Assembly (NCBI RefSeq): GCF_007828725.1
Contig: NZ_VIUW01000003.1
Coordinates: forward strand, 124,001 to 188,000
Length of the DNA: 64,000 nt
Reading direction: 5' to 3'
Origin: Marihabitans asiaticum
Lineage (GTDB): Bacteria > Actinomycetota > Actinomycetes > Actinomycetales > Dermatophilaceae
How positions within the stretch are numbered: position 1 is the first letter of the stretch; each line of letters begins with the position of its first letter. Below the pieces are notes generated by a model that saw only the letters and a list, made by a program, of their open reading frames with translations, was not told where the DNA came from and ran no database searches. Below, piece after piece: positions 24,560-33,687 of the stretch. The position numbers and the translations under genes are program-made.

Positions 24560-25423
24560 GTGAGCCAGCTCGAGTGGTCGCCGCTCACCGAGGCCGACCT
24601 GCCCGCAGTAGCCCAGGTGGCCGGCGCCTGCCTTGCGGCCGACGGAGGACTGCCCGACCTGGCTGACCCCGAGCGCCTCCGCTCGCTGCTGCTCACCGAG
24701 CGCGGCATCGTCGGTCGCGACGCCGCGGGCGAGGTCGTCGCCGCAGCCGCCCTCGGGTGGGAGGCGGGGAAGCTCAGCGTCGCCGGCCTGGTCGACCCGG
24801 GCGCGCGGCGCCAAGGTATCGGCGGGGCTCTTGTCGACTGGGCGCGGACCGAGGCTGCCGGCCGGCCGCTGCGAGTCATCGCCGAGACCGTCGGACCCGA
24901 TACCGAGGAGCTCTTCGCCGCCGTTGGCCTGCACCGGGTCTTCGCCGAGACGGTGATGCGACACGACCTGCGCCACATCCCCTTCGTCCGGCTGCCGCAC
25001 GGAGTGGTCAGCCTGCCCTTCACCGACGACACCTCGACGGCCTTCGAGCACGCGTACGACCGCTCCTTCGCCGACCAGCCGGGCTATCGGGAGGATCACC
25101 ACCGGGCCTGGGGGGCGCAGATGCGTGAGCAGGAGGGGTTCTTGCCGGAGGAGTCCCGGGTCGCGGTCGACCAGGCGGGTCACGTCGCCGGCTTCGTCAC
25201 CGTCAGCGGTCGGTGGATCGAGGAGGTCGGGGTCGTGCCCGAGTGGCGCGGCCGTGGCCTGGGCGCCCACCTCGTCGTGCGCAGCCTGGCCTCGATCAGG
25301 CGAAGGGGGCAGCCCTCGGCCTGGTTGTGCGTCGGGTCGCAGAACCCTGCACGTGTGCTCTACGAGCGGCTCGGGTTCACCACCTACGGGACGAGAGCTC
25401 GATACGAGGAGGTGGCCGGATGA
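24560..25423 (+). CDS. Tandem-domain GNAT acetyltransferase
   Basis: 287-residue protein with two GNAT domains. The first carries the acetyl-CoA loop VDPGARRQGIGGALVDWA near residue 90. The second carries VVPEWRGRGLGAHLVVRSL near residue 230, followed by LCVGSQNPARVLYERLGF. This two-domain layout and length recall mycothiol synthase MshD, but the match is not strong enough to assign that reaction. The start is GTG 24560, three bases after the DoxX-like stop. The stop overlaps the sirtuin ATG, so acetylation and deacylation genes are translationally coupled. Confidence 0.75.
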   Translation: MSQLEWSPLTEADLPAVAQVAGACLAADGGLPDLADPERLRSLLLTERGIVGRDAAGEVVAAAALGWEAGKLSVAGLVDPGARRQGIGGALVDWARTEAAGRPLRVIAETVGPDTEELFAAVGLHRVFAETVMRHDLRHIPFVRLPHGVVSLPFTDDTSTAFEHAYDRSFADQPGYREDHHRAWGAQMREQEGFLPEESRVAVDQAGHVAGFVTVSGRWIEEVGVVPEWRGRGLGAHLVVRSLASIRRRGQPSAWLCVGSQNPARVLYERLGFTTYGTRARYEEVAG

Positions 25424-26205
25424 GCCAGGCCGAGGGACCAGCGGTCGAGGTCAGCGAGGAGGTCCTCGAGGCCCTGCGCGGAGCGTCCCGGGTCGTCGCG
25501 CTGACCGGTGCCGGGATGAGTGCCGAGTCCGGCGTGCCGACCTTCCGCGACGCCCAGAGCGGGCTGTGGGAGCAGTTCGACCCCAGCCAGCTCGCGACGC
25601 CGGAGGCGTGGCGAGCCGATCCCCCCTTCGTCTGGGCCTGGTACGCCTGGCGGGTCGGTCTCGTCCGGTCCGTCCAGCCCAACCCGGGCCACTGTGCGCT
25701 CGCCGAGCTCGCGGACCTGCGCGAGGTCGCCGTGGTCACCCAGAACATCGACGACCTGCACGAGCGGGCGGGGTCGACGGTGCTCGCACACGTGCACGGG
25801 TCGCTGCTCGACTTCCGCTGCATGGACTGCGGCGCACCGTACGACGGCGAGATCGAGGTCCCGACCGAGCCGGTTGAGCGGCTCGACCCGCCGACCTGTC
25901 CGGAGTGCCAAGGGGACATCCGCCCCGGTGTCGTCTGGTTCGGCGAAGAGCTGCCGCGGGCCGCCTTCGACGACGCTGTCGCCGCGCTCGAGGCGCTCGG
26001 GCCGGGGGACGTGTGCCTTGTCGTCGGCACCTCCGGCATCGTCTACCCCGCAGCGGGCCTGCCTGCGGTCGCGCTGTCCGCAGGGGCGACCGTGGTCGAG
26101 GTCAACCCGCAGGAGACCGACGTCTCGGACATGTGCCACCTCCACGTGCGAGACACCGCCGCCCGGGTGCTTCCGACCCTGGTGGAGCGGGTCCGGTCTG
26201 GCTGA
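25420..26205 (+). CDS. cobB: Class III sirtuin, NAD-dependent protein deacylase
   Basis: 261-residue NAD-dependent lysine deacylase. Motifs: GAGMSAESGVPTFRD (NAD binding), TQNIDDLHERAG, catalytic His in HVHGSLLDFRC, a zinc ribbon with CMDCGAP and CPECQG pairs, RPGVVWFGEELP and VVGTSGIVYPAA. The segment FVWAWYAWRVGLVR contains the Tyr-x-x-Arg pair typical of class III (SIRT5/CobB) sirtuins, which remove succinyl and malonyl groups. Its ATG overlaps the stop of the tandem GNAT gene. An acetyltransferase directly upstream suggests a possible reversible acylation pair. Confidence 0.9.
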   Translation: MSQAEGPAVEVSEEVLEALRGASRVVALTGAGMSAESGVPTFRDAQSGLWEQFDPSQLATPEAWRADPPFVWAWYAWRVGLVRSVQPNPGHCALAELADLREVAVVTQNIDDLHERAGSTVLAHVHGSLLDFRCMDCGAPYDGEIEVPTEPVERLDPPTCPECQGDIRPGVVWFGEELPRAAFDDAVAALEALGPGDVCLVVGTSGIVYPAAGLPAVALSAGATVVEVNPQETDVSDMCHLHVRDTAARVLPTLVERVRSG

Positions 26206-26229
26206 CCGGACGCGACGAGGCTCGGTCGA

Positions 26230-26361
26230 CCGTTCGTCTGATGTTCCCCGGGATCTGCGAAGGGGTGGGGGAGCCGTTCGTCTGAGGTTCCCCGGGGAGC
26301 TGCGAAGGGGTGGAGGAGCCGTTCGTCTGAGGTTCCCCGGGGAGCTGCAACGGGCGGGGGC
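26230..26361. repeat. Three tandem 44-45-bp repeats upstream of proS
   Basis: Units begin at about 26230, 26274 and 26319 with CCGTTCGTCTGA. Each continues with a palindromic TTCCCCGGG core; the first two then carry CGAAGGGGT, the dispersed motif. In the third unit that segment is degenerate (GCAACGGGC). The array fills most of the 218-base gap between the sirtuin and proS genes and ends just before the proS -10 box. Confidence 0.8.
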
Positions 26362-26364
26362 GGA

Positions 26365-26370
26365 TATCGT
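26365..26370 (+). promoter_or_regulatory. -10 box of proS promoter
   Basis: TATCGT lies four bases beyond the third tandem repeat. The transcript would have a leader of about 50 bases containing the AAGGAG ribosome binding site. The -35 region falls inside the third repeat. Confidence 0.45.
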
Positions 26371-26423
26371 GGCGGGCGGCGTCTCACCCCCTTCGCCCCC
26401 TGACACCCAAGGAGCACCCCGCC

Positions 26424-28211
26424 GTGGTCATGCGCATGTCCAACCTCTTCCTCCGCACCCTCCGCGAGGACCCGGTGGACGCCGAGCTGCCGGGGCACAA
26501 GCTGCTCGTGCGGGCCGGGTACATCCGCCGCGCCGCCCCGGGCATCTACTCCTGGATGCCGCTGGGCATGCGAGTGCTGCGCAAGATCGAGGGCATCGTG
26601 CGCGAGGAGATGGACCAGATCAGCCAGGAGCTGAGCTTCCCCGCGCTGCTGCCCAAGGAGCCCTACGAGGCGACCAACCGGTGGACCGAGTACGGGCCCA
26701 ACCTCTTCCGCCTCCAGGACCGCAAGGGCGCCGACATGCTGCTCGGCCCCACCCACGAGGAGATGTTCACCCTCGCGGTCAAGGACGTCTGCACCTCGTA
26801 CAAGGACCTGCCGCTGAGCCTGTACCAGATCCAGACGAAGTACCGCGACGAGGCGCGGCCGCGCGCCGGGGTGCTGCGCGGTCGCGAGTTCATCATGAAG
26901 GACAGCTACTCCTTCGACGTCGACGAGGCCGGCCTGAGCAAGGCCTACGACGCCCACCGCGACGCCTACATCAAGATCTTCGACCGGCTCGGCTTCGAGT
27001 ACGTCATCGTCCAGGCCGACTCCGGGGCGATGGGAGGCTCGGCGAGCGAGGAGTTCCTCGCGGTCAACGACGGCGGCGAGGACACCTTCGTGCGCGACGA
27101 CCAGGGCTACGCGGCCAACGTCGAGGCCGTCGACATCCCGCAGGCCCCGCCCGTCGAGGTCACCGCAGGCCCGGCCCACGTCGAGGACACCCCCGACACC
27201 CCGACCATCGAGACCCTCGTCGCCGCGCTCAACCGCGACCACCCGCGCGAGGACGGCCGCGACTGGACCGCGGCCGACACGCTGAAGAACGTGCTCGTCA
27301 TGCTCAAGCACCCGGCCGACGCGGGTGATCCCGAGCACCCGCAGGGCCGACGCGAGCCGCTGGCGATCGGGCTGCCCGGCGACCGCGAGGTCGACCCCAA
27401 GCGGCTCGAGGTCAAGGTCGCCCCGGCCGAGGTCGTCGCCTTCGAGGAGAAGGACTTCGCGGCCTACCCTGCCCTGGCGAAGGGGTACATCGGCCCCGGG
27501 GTGCTCGGCGAGGACAAGCCGAGTGGCATCCGCTACCTCCTCGACCCCAGCGTGGCGGAGGGCAGCGCCTGGGTGACCGGTGCCGACGAGCACGGCAAGC
27601 ACGTCATCGACCTCGTCCACGGGCGCGACTTCACCGCCGACGGCACCATCCAGGCCGCGGTGATCCGCGAGGGCGACCTCGGCCCCAACGGCACCGGGCT
27701 CACCCTGGCCCGCGGCATCGAGATGGGCCACATCTTCCAGCTCGGCACGAAGTACGCCGAGGCCCTCGGCCTGCAGGTCCTGGATGCGGGCGGCAAGCTC
27801 GTCACGGTGCACATGGGCTCCTACGGCGTCGGGGTCACCCGCGCCGTCGGCGTCATCGCCGAGGACAACCTCGACGAACGGGGCCTGATCTGGCCGCGCG
27901 AGGTCGCCCCCTTCGATGTCCACGTCGTCGCCGCCGGCAAGGGCGAGGAGCTCTTCACCACCGCGGCCGAGCTCTGCGCCTCCCTCGAGGCGAAGGGGGT
28001 GGAGGTCCTCTACGACGACCGCGCCGGCAAGGTCAGCCCCGGGGTGAAGTTCAAGGACGCCGAGCTGCTCGGCGTGCCGACGATCCTCGTCGTCGGCAAG
28101 GGCCTGGCTGACGGGGTCGTCGAGATCAAGGACCGCCGCAGCGGCACGAGCCGCGAGGTGGCCCTGGAGTCCGCAGTCGAGGAGGTCGCGCGCGAGGTCC
28201 GGGGCGGATGA
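26424..28211 (+). CDS. proS: Prolyl-tRNA synthetase (bacterial type)
   Basis: 595-residue class II synthetase that charges tRNA-Pro. Class II motif 1 lies around [20 protein letters not shown]. Motif 2 is [28 protein letters not shown], and motif 3 is [18 protein letters not shown]. The bacterial editing insertion occupies about residues 220-400, and the anticodon-binding domain follows at the C terminus. GTG 26424 is nine bases from AAGGAG; ATG 26430 or ATG 26436 ([12 protein letters not shown]) are equally plausible starts by homology. The stop overlaps the HAD hydrolase ATG. Confidence 0.96.
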   Translation: MVMRMSNLFLRTLREDPVDAELPGHKLLVRAGYIRRAAPGIYSWMPLGMRVLRKIEGIVREEMDQISQELSFPALLPKEPYEATNRWTEYGPNLFRLQDRKGADMLLGPTHEEMFTLAVKDVCTSYKDLPLSLYQIQTKYRDEARPRAGVLRGREFIMKDSYSFDVDEAGLSKAYDAHRDAYIKIFDRLGFEYVIVQADSGAMGGSASEEFLAVNDGGEDTFVRDDQGYAANVEAVDIPQAPPVEVTAGPAHVEDTPDTPTIETLVAALNRDHPREDGRDWTAADTLKNVLVMLKHPADAGDPEHPQGRREPLAIGLPGDREVDPKRLEVKVAPAEVVAFEEKDFAAYPALAKGYIGPGVLGEDKPSGIRYLLDPSVAEGSAWVTGADEHGKHVIDLVHGRDFTADGTIQAAVIREGDLGPNGTGLTLARGIEMGHIFQLGTKYAEALGLQVLDAGGKLVTVHMGSYGVGVTRAVGVIAEDNLDERGLIWPREVAPFDVHVVAAGKGEELFTTAAELCASLEAKGVEVLYDDRAGKVSPGVKFKDAELLGVPTILVVGKGLADGVVEIKDRRSGTSREVALESAVEEVAREVRGG

Positions 28212-29008
28212 GCCGCGAGGAGGACCGAGCCCGCACCGTCTCGGCGGACCGACCCGAGCCGGGTCCGGTCGAGGCGGTCGTCTTCGACTGGGGCGGCACG
28301 CTCACCCCCTGGCACACGATCGACCTCGGTGAGCAGTGGCGGGTCTTCGCCCGCGAGGTGCACGGGATCCCGGTCGACTCCGCGGACGTCCCCGAGGAGG
28401 ACCTTGCCCGGGCGCACGAGCTGGCCGAGCGGATCGCCGCCGTCGAGGCCGATGCCTGGCAGCGCACGAAGGGGGAGAGCTCCAGCGCACACCTCGACGA
28501 CATCCTCCGCGAGGCCGGGGTCGACCCGCGGCACGACCGGCACCACCTAGCGCTGGCGGCGTACCGCCGCTTCTGGGAGCCGCACACCTTCACCGACCCG
28601 CAGGTCCGCCCGCTGTGGGAGGCGCTCAAGGCGCTGGGGCTGCGCGTCGGGGTGCTCTCGAACACCATCTGGAGCCGCGAGTACCACCGGGGGGTCTTCG
28701 AGCGCGACGGGGTGCTCGACCTGCTCGACGCCGATGTCTACTCCAGCGAGATCGCCGTGACCAAGCCGCACGCGGAGGCGTTCGGCGCGGTGTGCTCCGC
28801 GCTGGGTGTCCACCCCACCCGGGCCGTCTACGTCGGCGACCGCCTCTTCGAGGACGTGCTCGGCCCGCAGGAGGTCGGGATGCGGGCGATCTGGGTGCCG
28901 CACAGCGACATCCCTCGTGAGCAGCAGGTGGCCCTCGACGTCACCCCCGACGCCGTCGTCGACGAGCTGCGCGAGATCGAGGCCGTGGTGCGCGGCTGGC
29001 TGGGCTGA
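28208..29008 (+). CDS. HAD-superfamily hydrolase
   Basis: 266-residue haloacid dehalogenase-like phosphatase or related hydrolase. Motif I is [12 protein letters not shown] near residue 25; the usual second aspartate is Gly, as in a known subset of HADs. Motif II is [10 protein letters not shown]. Motif III/IV are [18 protein letters not shown] and [19 protein letters not shown] helical cap lies between motifs I and II. Its ATG overlaps the proS stop, so it is co-translated with proS, although no functional link is obvious. The substrate is unknown. Confidence 0.82.
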   Translation: MSREEDRARTVSADRPEPGPVEAVVFDWGGTLTPWHTIDLGEQWRVFAREVHGIPVDSADVPEEDLARAHELAERIAAVEADAWQRTKGESSSAHLDDILREAGVDPRHDRHHLALAAYRRFWEPHTFTDPQVRPLWEALKALGLRVGVLSNTIWSREYHRGVFERDGVLDLLDADVYSSEIAVTKPHAEAFGAVCSALGVHPTRAVYVGDRLFEDVLGPQEVGMRAIWVPHSDIPREQQVALDVTPDAVVDELREIEAVVRGWLG

Positions 29009-29016
29009 GCGCCCGA

Positions 29017-29796
29017 GTGGACATCGCTCTCGAGACCCTGCTCTGGGTCGGGCTCGCCGGCCTCACGGCCGGCTGGGTCGACGCGGTCGTCGGAGGCGGG
29101 GGACTGATCCAGCTGCCGGCCCTGCTCCTCGGGCTGCCGAACGCGACCCCGGCGCAGCTTCTCGCGACGAACAAGTTCGGCTCGATCTTCGGGACGACGA
29201 CGAGCTCGATCACGTACTACCGCCGGGTGCGCCCCGACCTGCGCACCGCGCTGCCGATGGCCGCGGTGGCCTTCGTCGGCTCGGCGCTCGGCGCACTCAT
29301 CGCGCTGCACATCCCCAAGGAGGCGTTCAACCCGATCATCCTCGTCCTCCTCGTCGCCGTCGGCGCGTGGACGCTGCTCAAGCCGTCGCTCGGCACGAGC
29401 ACTGCGCTGCGGTTCGACGGCCGCCGGCACACCGGCGTGGCGATGCTCACCGGCTTCTCCATCGGCGTCTACGACGGAGCGCTCGGGCCGGGCACCGGGT
29501 CATTCCTCGTCTTCGCCCTCGTCGGGCTCATGGGCTACGCCTTCCTCGAGGCGAGCGCCAAGGCCAAGATCACCAACGTGGCGACCAACCTCGGCGCGCT
29601 CGCCGTCTTCGCCCCGGGCGGGCACGTGGTCTACCAAGTGGGTCTGGTGCTCGGGGCCGCCAACCTCGTCGGCGGGTACCTCGGCGCGCGCACCGCGGTG
29701 CGATTCGGCAGCGGCTTCGTCCGCGGCGTCTTCGTCGTCGTGGTCGCCGCCTTCATCATCCGGATCGGTGGTCAGCTCCTCGGGCTCTGGGGCTGA
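29017..29796 (+). CDS. TauE/SafE-family (TSUP) membrane exporter
   Basis: 259-residue membrane protein with about eight hydrophobic segments in two repeats. The family motifs are seen twice: GLTAGWVDAVVGGGGLIQLPALLL in the first half and GFSIGVYDGALGPGTGSFLVFAL in the second. ATPAQLLATNKFGSIFGT also matches. TSUP proteins move sulfite, sulfoacetate or other organic anions across the membrane; the actual substrate here is not evident. The start is GTG 29017, eight bases after the HAD stop. The last 25 bases overlap the convergent amylosucrase gene. Confidence 0.85.
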   Translation: MDIALETLLWVGLAGLTAGWVDAVVGGGGLIQLPALLLGLPNATPAQLLATNKFGSIFGTTTSSITYYRRVRPDLRTALPMAAVAFVGSALGALIALHIPKEAFNPIILVLLVAVGAWTLLKPSLGTSTALRFDGRRHTGVAMLTGFSIGVYDGALGPGTGSFLVFALVGLMGYAFLEASAKAKITNVATNLGALAVFAPGGHVVYQVGLVLGAANLVGGYLGARTAVRFGSGFVRGVFVVVVAAFIIRIGGQLLGLWG

Positions 29797-31670
29797 GCGG
29801 CGAGCAGCCACAGCGCGGCGAAGGGGGGCAGCCACACCTGGTCGTCCCCACCCCAGGGGATCGGGTCGCCGGTGATCTCGTCTACCGCGTCTGCCACGCC
29901 GAGGTCGCGCACCCGGTGGCCGGGCCACGGTCGCCAGCCCCCGGTGACGTTGTAGACCTGGACCATTCGGCCGAGGGGGTGCTCTCTGGCGAGGACGAGG
30001 ACGCCGGGGTTGTCAACCGGCTGGACCTGGGTCTCGACGCTGGCGTGCAGGTGCGGCAGGCCGGCTCGGGTCGCGACGAGGTGACTCAGGTCCGCCATGA
30101 CCTGCCCCGGCACGGTGGTCGGGTCGGCCGCGCGGGCGAGCCGAGCATCATCGAGTGCGGGCCGCCCCGCCCAGCGGTTGTCCGCGGCGTGGCGGGGGTC
30201 CTGCGCCCACTGCTCGTCGTTGGGCTGGGCGATCTCGTCACCGGACCAGATCACCGGGATCCCGCCGTAGCCGAGGACCACCGCGTGCGCCAGCCGGAGC
30301 GCGGCGACGGGTGCGCTCCCCCCTTCGCGCTCGGCCCGGGCCACCCCGATGAGCGAGGCCGCCGTCCCCGAGGTGCGCCGGTCACCGGTCTCGAGGTTCT
30401 CCTGGAAGGTCAGCCCCTCCGCCGCCGATCCGGGGAAAGCGCCGGTGTACCAGTCCGCGAGGAAGTGGCGGTGCCCCGGGCCGGTGACGCCGACCGCGCC
30501 GGCGAGGTCGTCCTCGATCGCCCAGCCGATGTCGTCGTGGCAGCGCAGGTAGGTGATCCAGGTCGCGGCGGCCGGCTTGGGCGGCAGCGAGCTGAGCGTG
30601 TGCGCGGCGAGGCGGACGTCCTGCGCTGCGAGCATCGACCAGACCTGGACCATGAGCGTGTTGTGGTAGGCCAGCTCGCTCACCCGCCCGCTGTGCGCAC
30701 CCTGCCCGAGGTAGGGGAGCAGCTGGCTCGGCGCGACGATCGCCTCGGCCTTGAAGGCCACGGCAGGGCAGACGATACGGGCCAGCGCCCGGAGCACCTG
30801 GGTGATGGTGTGCACCTCGGGCTCACCCTGGCAGGTGGTGCCCATGCGCTTCCACATGAAGGCGATCGCGTCGAGCCGTAGGACCTCGACGCCATGGTTG
30901 GCCAGCTCGAGGACGACCTCGGCCAGCTCGAGGAGCACCTCGGGGTTGGACCAGTTGAGGTCCCACTGCCAGGAGTTGAAGGTCGTCCACACCCAGCCGT
31001 CGAGCTCGTCGTCCCAGGTGAAGGACCCCGGAGCGAAGTCAGGGAAGACCTCGATCAACGTCTCCTCGTAGGCGTCCGGCATTGTCCGGTCGGGGAAGAC
31101 GTGGAAGTACTGCCGGTACTGCTGCTCACCGGACCGTGCCCGGCGCGCCCACTCGTGCTCCCTCGCGACGTGGTTGAGCACGAGGTCGGCGACCAGGCTG
31201 ATGCCCTGCCCGCGAAACGTCGCGGTGAGCGCCGCCAGGTCGTCCATGGTGCCCAGGTCCTCGCGGACTCGGGTGTAGTCGGAGATGGCATAGCCACCGT
31301 CGTCGGCGCCGTCGCGGGTTGCCATGAAGGGCATGAGGTGCAGGTACCGCACCCCGAGGCTGCTCAGGTGGTCGACCCGGTCGGCGACGCCTCGCAGATC
31401 GCCGGCGAAGCGGTCGACGTAGCAGGCGTAGCCGATCATCGTCGGGTCCTGCAACCAGTCCGGTCGCAGCATCCGCTCCAGGTCGAGTCGGTGCAGCTCG
31501 TCGCTGCGCTCGGCGTAGGCGCGCTCGGCCAGCGTGACGAGCCGGGCGGTCAGGGAGTCCGCGGCATCGCCGTAGAGCGTGACCAGTCCGGCTCGCAGGT
31601 CGGGCTGCCACCGACGCACGCGTGCAGCGAGCATCTCGCGCCGCTCGGGCGGGACGGGGGTGGTCGGCAT
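29772..31670 (-). CDS. Amylosucrase-like alpha-glucosyltransferase (GH13)
   Basis: 632-residue GH13 enzyme of the amylosucrase type, which builds alpha-1,4-glucan from sucrose and releases fructose. The long N-terminal helical domain (to about residue 90) precedes the barrel. Barrel motifs are VRYLHLMPFM, LVADLVLNHVAREHEW, the nucleophile Asp in EVLRLDAIAFMWKR, the acid/base Glu in AFKAEAIVAP and the third acid in YLRCHDDIGW. The extended B' loop is present. No other glycogen or sucrose gene is adjacent. ATG 31670 has GGGAGG upstream. Divergence from aconitase leaves 51 bases for both promoters. Confidence 0.85.
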   Translation of the reverse strand: MPTTPVPPERREMLAARVRRWQPDLRAGLVTLYGDAADSLTARLVTLAERAYAERSDELHRLDLERMLRPDWLQDPTMIGYACYVDRFAGDLRGVADRVDHLSSLGVRYLHLMPFMATRDGADDGGYAISDYTRVREDLGTMDDLAALTATFRGQGISLVADLVLNHVAREHEWARRARSGEQQYRQYFHVFPDRTMPDAYEETLIEVFPDFAPGSFTWDDELDGWVWTTFNSWQWDLNWSNPEVLLELAEVVLELANHGVEVLRLDAIAFMWKRMGTTCQGEPEVHTITQVLRALARIVCPAVAFKAEAIVAPSQLLPYLGQGAHSGRVSELAYHNTLMVQVWSMLAAQDVRLAAHTLSSLPPKPAAATWITYLRCHDDIGWAIEDDLAGAVGVTGPGHRHFLADWYTGAFPGSAAEGLTFQENLETGDRRTSGTAASLIGVARAEREGGSAPVAALRLAHAVVLGYGGIPVIWSGDEIAQPNDEQWAQDPRHAADNRWAGRPALDDARLARAADPTTVPGQVMADLSHLVATRAGLPHLHASVETQVQPVDNPGVLVLAREHPLGRMVQVYNVTGGWRPWPGHRVRDLGVADAVDEITGDPIPWGGDDQVWLPPFAALWLLAAQPQSPRS

Positions 31671-31695
31671 CTCCCGATCCTCCCAGGTGGATCAC

Positions 31696-31714
31696 TACGG
31701 TGAGAGGCAGGAGG
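31696..31714 (+). promoter_or_regulatory. -10 box and ribosome binding site of the aconitase gene
   Basis: TACGGT (31696-31701) is followed by a short leader with GCAGGAGG (about 31708-31714), eight bases before ATG 31722. Unlike many genes in this window, aconitase therefore has a normal Shine-Dalgarno leader. Confidence 0.5.
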
Positions 31715-31721
31715 CTCTCTC

Positions 31722-33683
31722 ATGACAGCTCGCACCGTCGCACAGAAGCTCCTCGCCGACCACCTCGTCTCGGGCGAGATGACGCCAGGGGAGGAGATCG
31801 GTCTGCGGATCGATCAGACCCTGACCCAGGACGCCACCGGCACCCTGGTCATGCTCGAGCTCGAGGCGCTCGGGCTGCACCGGACCCAGGCGGAGGTCTC
31901 GGTCCAGTACGTCGACCACAACCTGCTGCAGACCGACGAGCTCAACGCCGAGGACCACGCCTTCCTCCGATCGGCGTGCGAGCGGTTCGGGCTGTGGTTC
32001 TCCGGGCCCGGCAACGGCGTGTCGCACCCCACCCACATGCAGCGCTTCGGCATCCCGGGCAAGACCATGGTCGGATCCGACAGCCACACGCCTGCTGCCG
32101 GGTCCCTCGGCATGCTCGCGATCGGCGTCGGGGGCATCGAGGTGGCCAGAGCGATCGCCGGTGAGCCGTTGATGATCTCGATGCCGGAGGTCTGGGGCGT
32201 GCGCCTGACCAACGAGCTGTCCGACTGGGTGAGCGCCAAGGACGTCATCCTCGAGATGCTGCGTCGTCACGGCGTCAACGGCGGCACCAACCGGATCATC
32301 GAGTACTACGGTCCCGGGCTGGAGACCCTCACGGCGATGGACCGGCACGTCATCGCCAACATGGGAGCCGAGCTGGGGGCGACCACGACCGTCTTCCCCT
32401 CCGACGAGCGGGTGCGCGAGTTCCTCGCCGGTGAGGGGCGCGAGAGCGACTACGTCGAGCTGGTGGCCGACGAGGGCGCGGAGTACAACGTCCACGAGGA
32501 GATCGACCTCGCTGCCGTCGAGCCGCTCATCGCCCTGCCGAGCTCTCCGGGCAACGTCGTGCCCGTCCGCGAGGTCGCCGGCAAGGACGTCGAGCAGGTC
32601 GTCATCGGCTCCTCCGCCAACCCCGGTCTGCGCGACTTCGCCGTCGCGGCGGCGATCGTCAAGGGACGGCAGGTGGCCGACCACGTCTCGTTCGACGTCA
32701 ACCCGACCTCGCGGCAGGGCCTGCAGGACCTGATGAAGATGGGCAGTGCGTTCGACCTCGTCGCCGCCGGTGCGCGCCTGCACCAGTCCGGCTGCATGGG
32801 CTGCATCGGGATGGGCCAGGCCCCCTCGAGCGGCGGCAACAGCCTGCGCACCATGCCCCGCAACTTCCCCGGACGGTCCGGGACCGCCGACGACCAGGTC
32901 TTCCTCTGCTCGCCGGAGACCGCGGCCGCGTCGGCCCTGCGCGGCGTCATCACCGACCCGCGCGACCTGCCCGACCTGATCGGGCTGAGCCACCCCGTCC
33001 TGTCCCTGCCGACGCTCTCGAGCGTCAACACCGAGATGCTCGTGCCGCCGCTGCCCGAGGAGGAGGCGCAGCAGGTCGAGCTGGTCAAGGGCGACAACAT
33101 CTCGACGATGCCCGAGCTGGACCCCCTGCCCGACCGTCTCGAGCTCGCCGTCGAGCTGGTCGTCGGTGACAACATCTCGACCGACGGCATCCTGCCCGCC
33201 GGGGCAAAGGTGCTGCCGTACCGCAGCAACATCCCCAAGCTCGCCGAGTTCACCTTCTCGGGCATCGATCCCGAGTACGCCCAGCGGGCCGCCGCCCGGC
33301 GTGACGAGGGCGGGCACGCCATCGTCGGCGGCGCGAACTACGGGCAGGGGTCCTCGCGCGAGCACGCCGCCATCGCGCCACGCCACCTCGGGATGCGCCT
33401 GGTCCTGGCGGTCTCCTTCGCGCGGATCCACTGGCAGAACCTCGCGAACTTCGGGATCCTCGCCCTCGAGCTGACCGATCCCGCCGACCGCGACGCCGTC
33501 GAGCTCGGTGACGTCCTCGTCGTCGAGGACGTGGGCGAGGCGCTGGCGGCCGGCCACGAGCTGACCGTCCGGAACGACACCCAGGGGACGGAGTACCGGG
33601 TGCGGCACCGCCTCTCGACCCGGCAGGTGGAGATGGTCCGAGCGGGCGGGCTCATCCCCTGGTTACGGGCGAAGGAGGACTGA
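31722..33683 (+). CDS. Aconitate hydratase, short (Aquifex/TIGR01342-like) form
   Basis: 653-residue [4Fe-4S] TCA-cycle enzyme interconverting citrate and isocitrate. Cluster ligands are in GSDSHTPAAGS and in SGCMGCIGMGQAPSSGG, the latter with two cysteines. The swivel domain follows, with VVGDNISTDGILPAG and GGANYGQGSSREHAA. It is far shorter than AcnA/AcnB (about 900) and fits the TIGR01342-type or mitochondrial-like aconitases. The promoter has a normal ribosome binding site. The gene lacks any copy of the dispersed motif over almost 2 kb, unusual in this window. It may be a second aconitase; a long form elsewhere cannot be excluded. Confidence 0.9.
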   Translation: MTARTVAQKLLADHLVSGEMTPGEEIGLRIDQTLTQDATGTLVMLELEALGLHRTQAEVSVQYVDHNLLQTDELNAEDHAFLRSACERFGLWFSGPGNGVSHPTHMQRFGIPGKTMVGSDSHTPAAGSLGMLAIGVGGIEVARAIAGEPLMISMPEVWGVRLTNELSDWVSAKDVILEMLRRHGVNGGTNRIIEYYGPGLETLTAMDRHVIANMGAELGATTTVFPSDERVREFLAGEGRESDYVELVADEGAEYNVHEEIDLAAVEPLIALPSSPGNVVPVREVAGKDVEQVVIGSSANPGLRDFAVAAAIVKGRQVADHVSFDVNPTSRQGLQDLMKMGSAFDLVAAGARLHQSGCMGCIGMGQAPSSGGNSLRTMPRNFPGRSGTADDQVFLCSPETAAASALRGVITDPRDLPDLIGLSHPVLSLPTLSSVNTEMLVPPLPEEEAQQVELVKGDNISTMPELDPLPDRLELAVELVVGDNISTDGILPAGAKVLPYRSNIPKLAEFTFSGIDPEYAQRAAARRDEGGHAIVGGANYGQGSSREHAAIAPRHLGMRLVLAVSFARIHWQNLANFGILALELTDPADRDAVELGDVLVVEDVGEALAAGHELTVRNDTQGTEYRVRHRLSTRQVEMVRAGGLIPWLRAKED

Positions 33684-33687
33684 CCAC

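Noticed and set aside
26102-26350. A minus-strand frame encoding a repeated LPGEPQTNG peptide
   Set aside because: The repeat peptide is only the translation of the 44-45-bp DNA tandem repeats. No start signal or coding pattern supports it.
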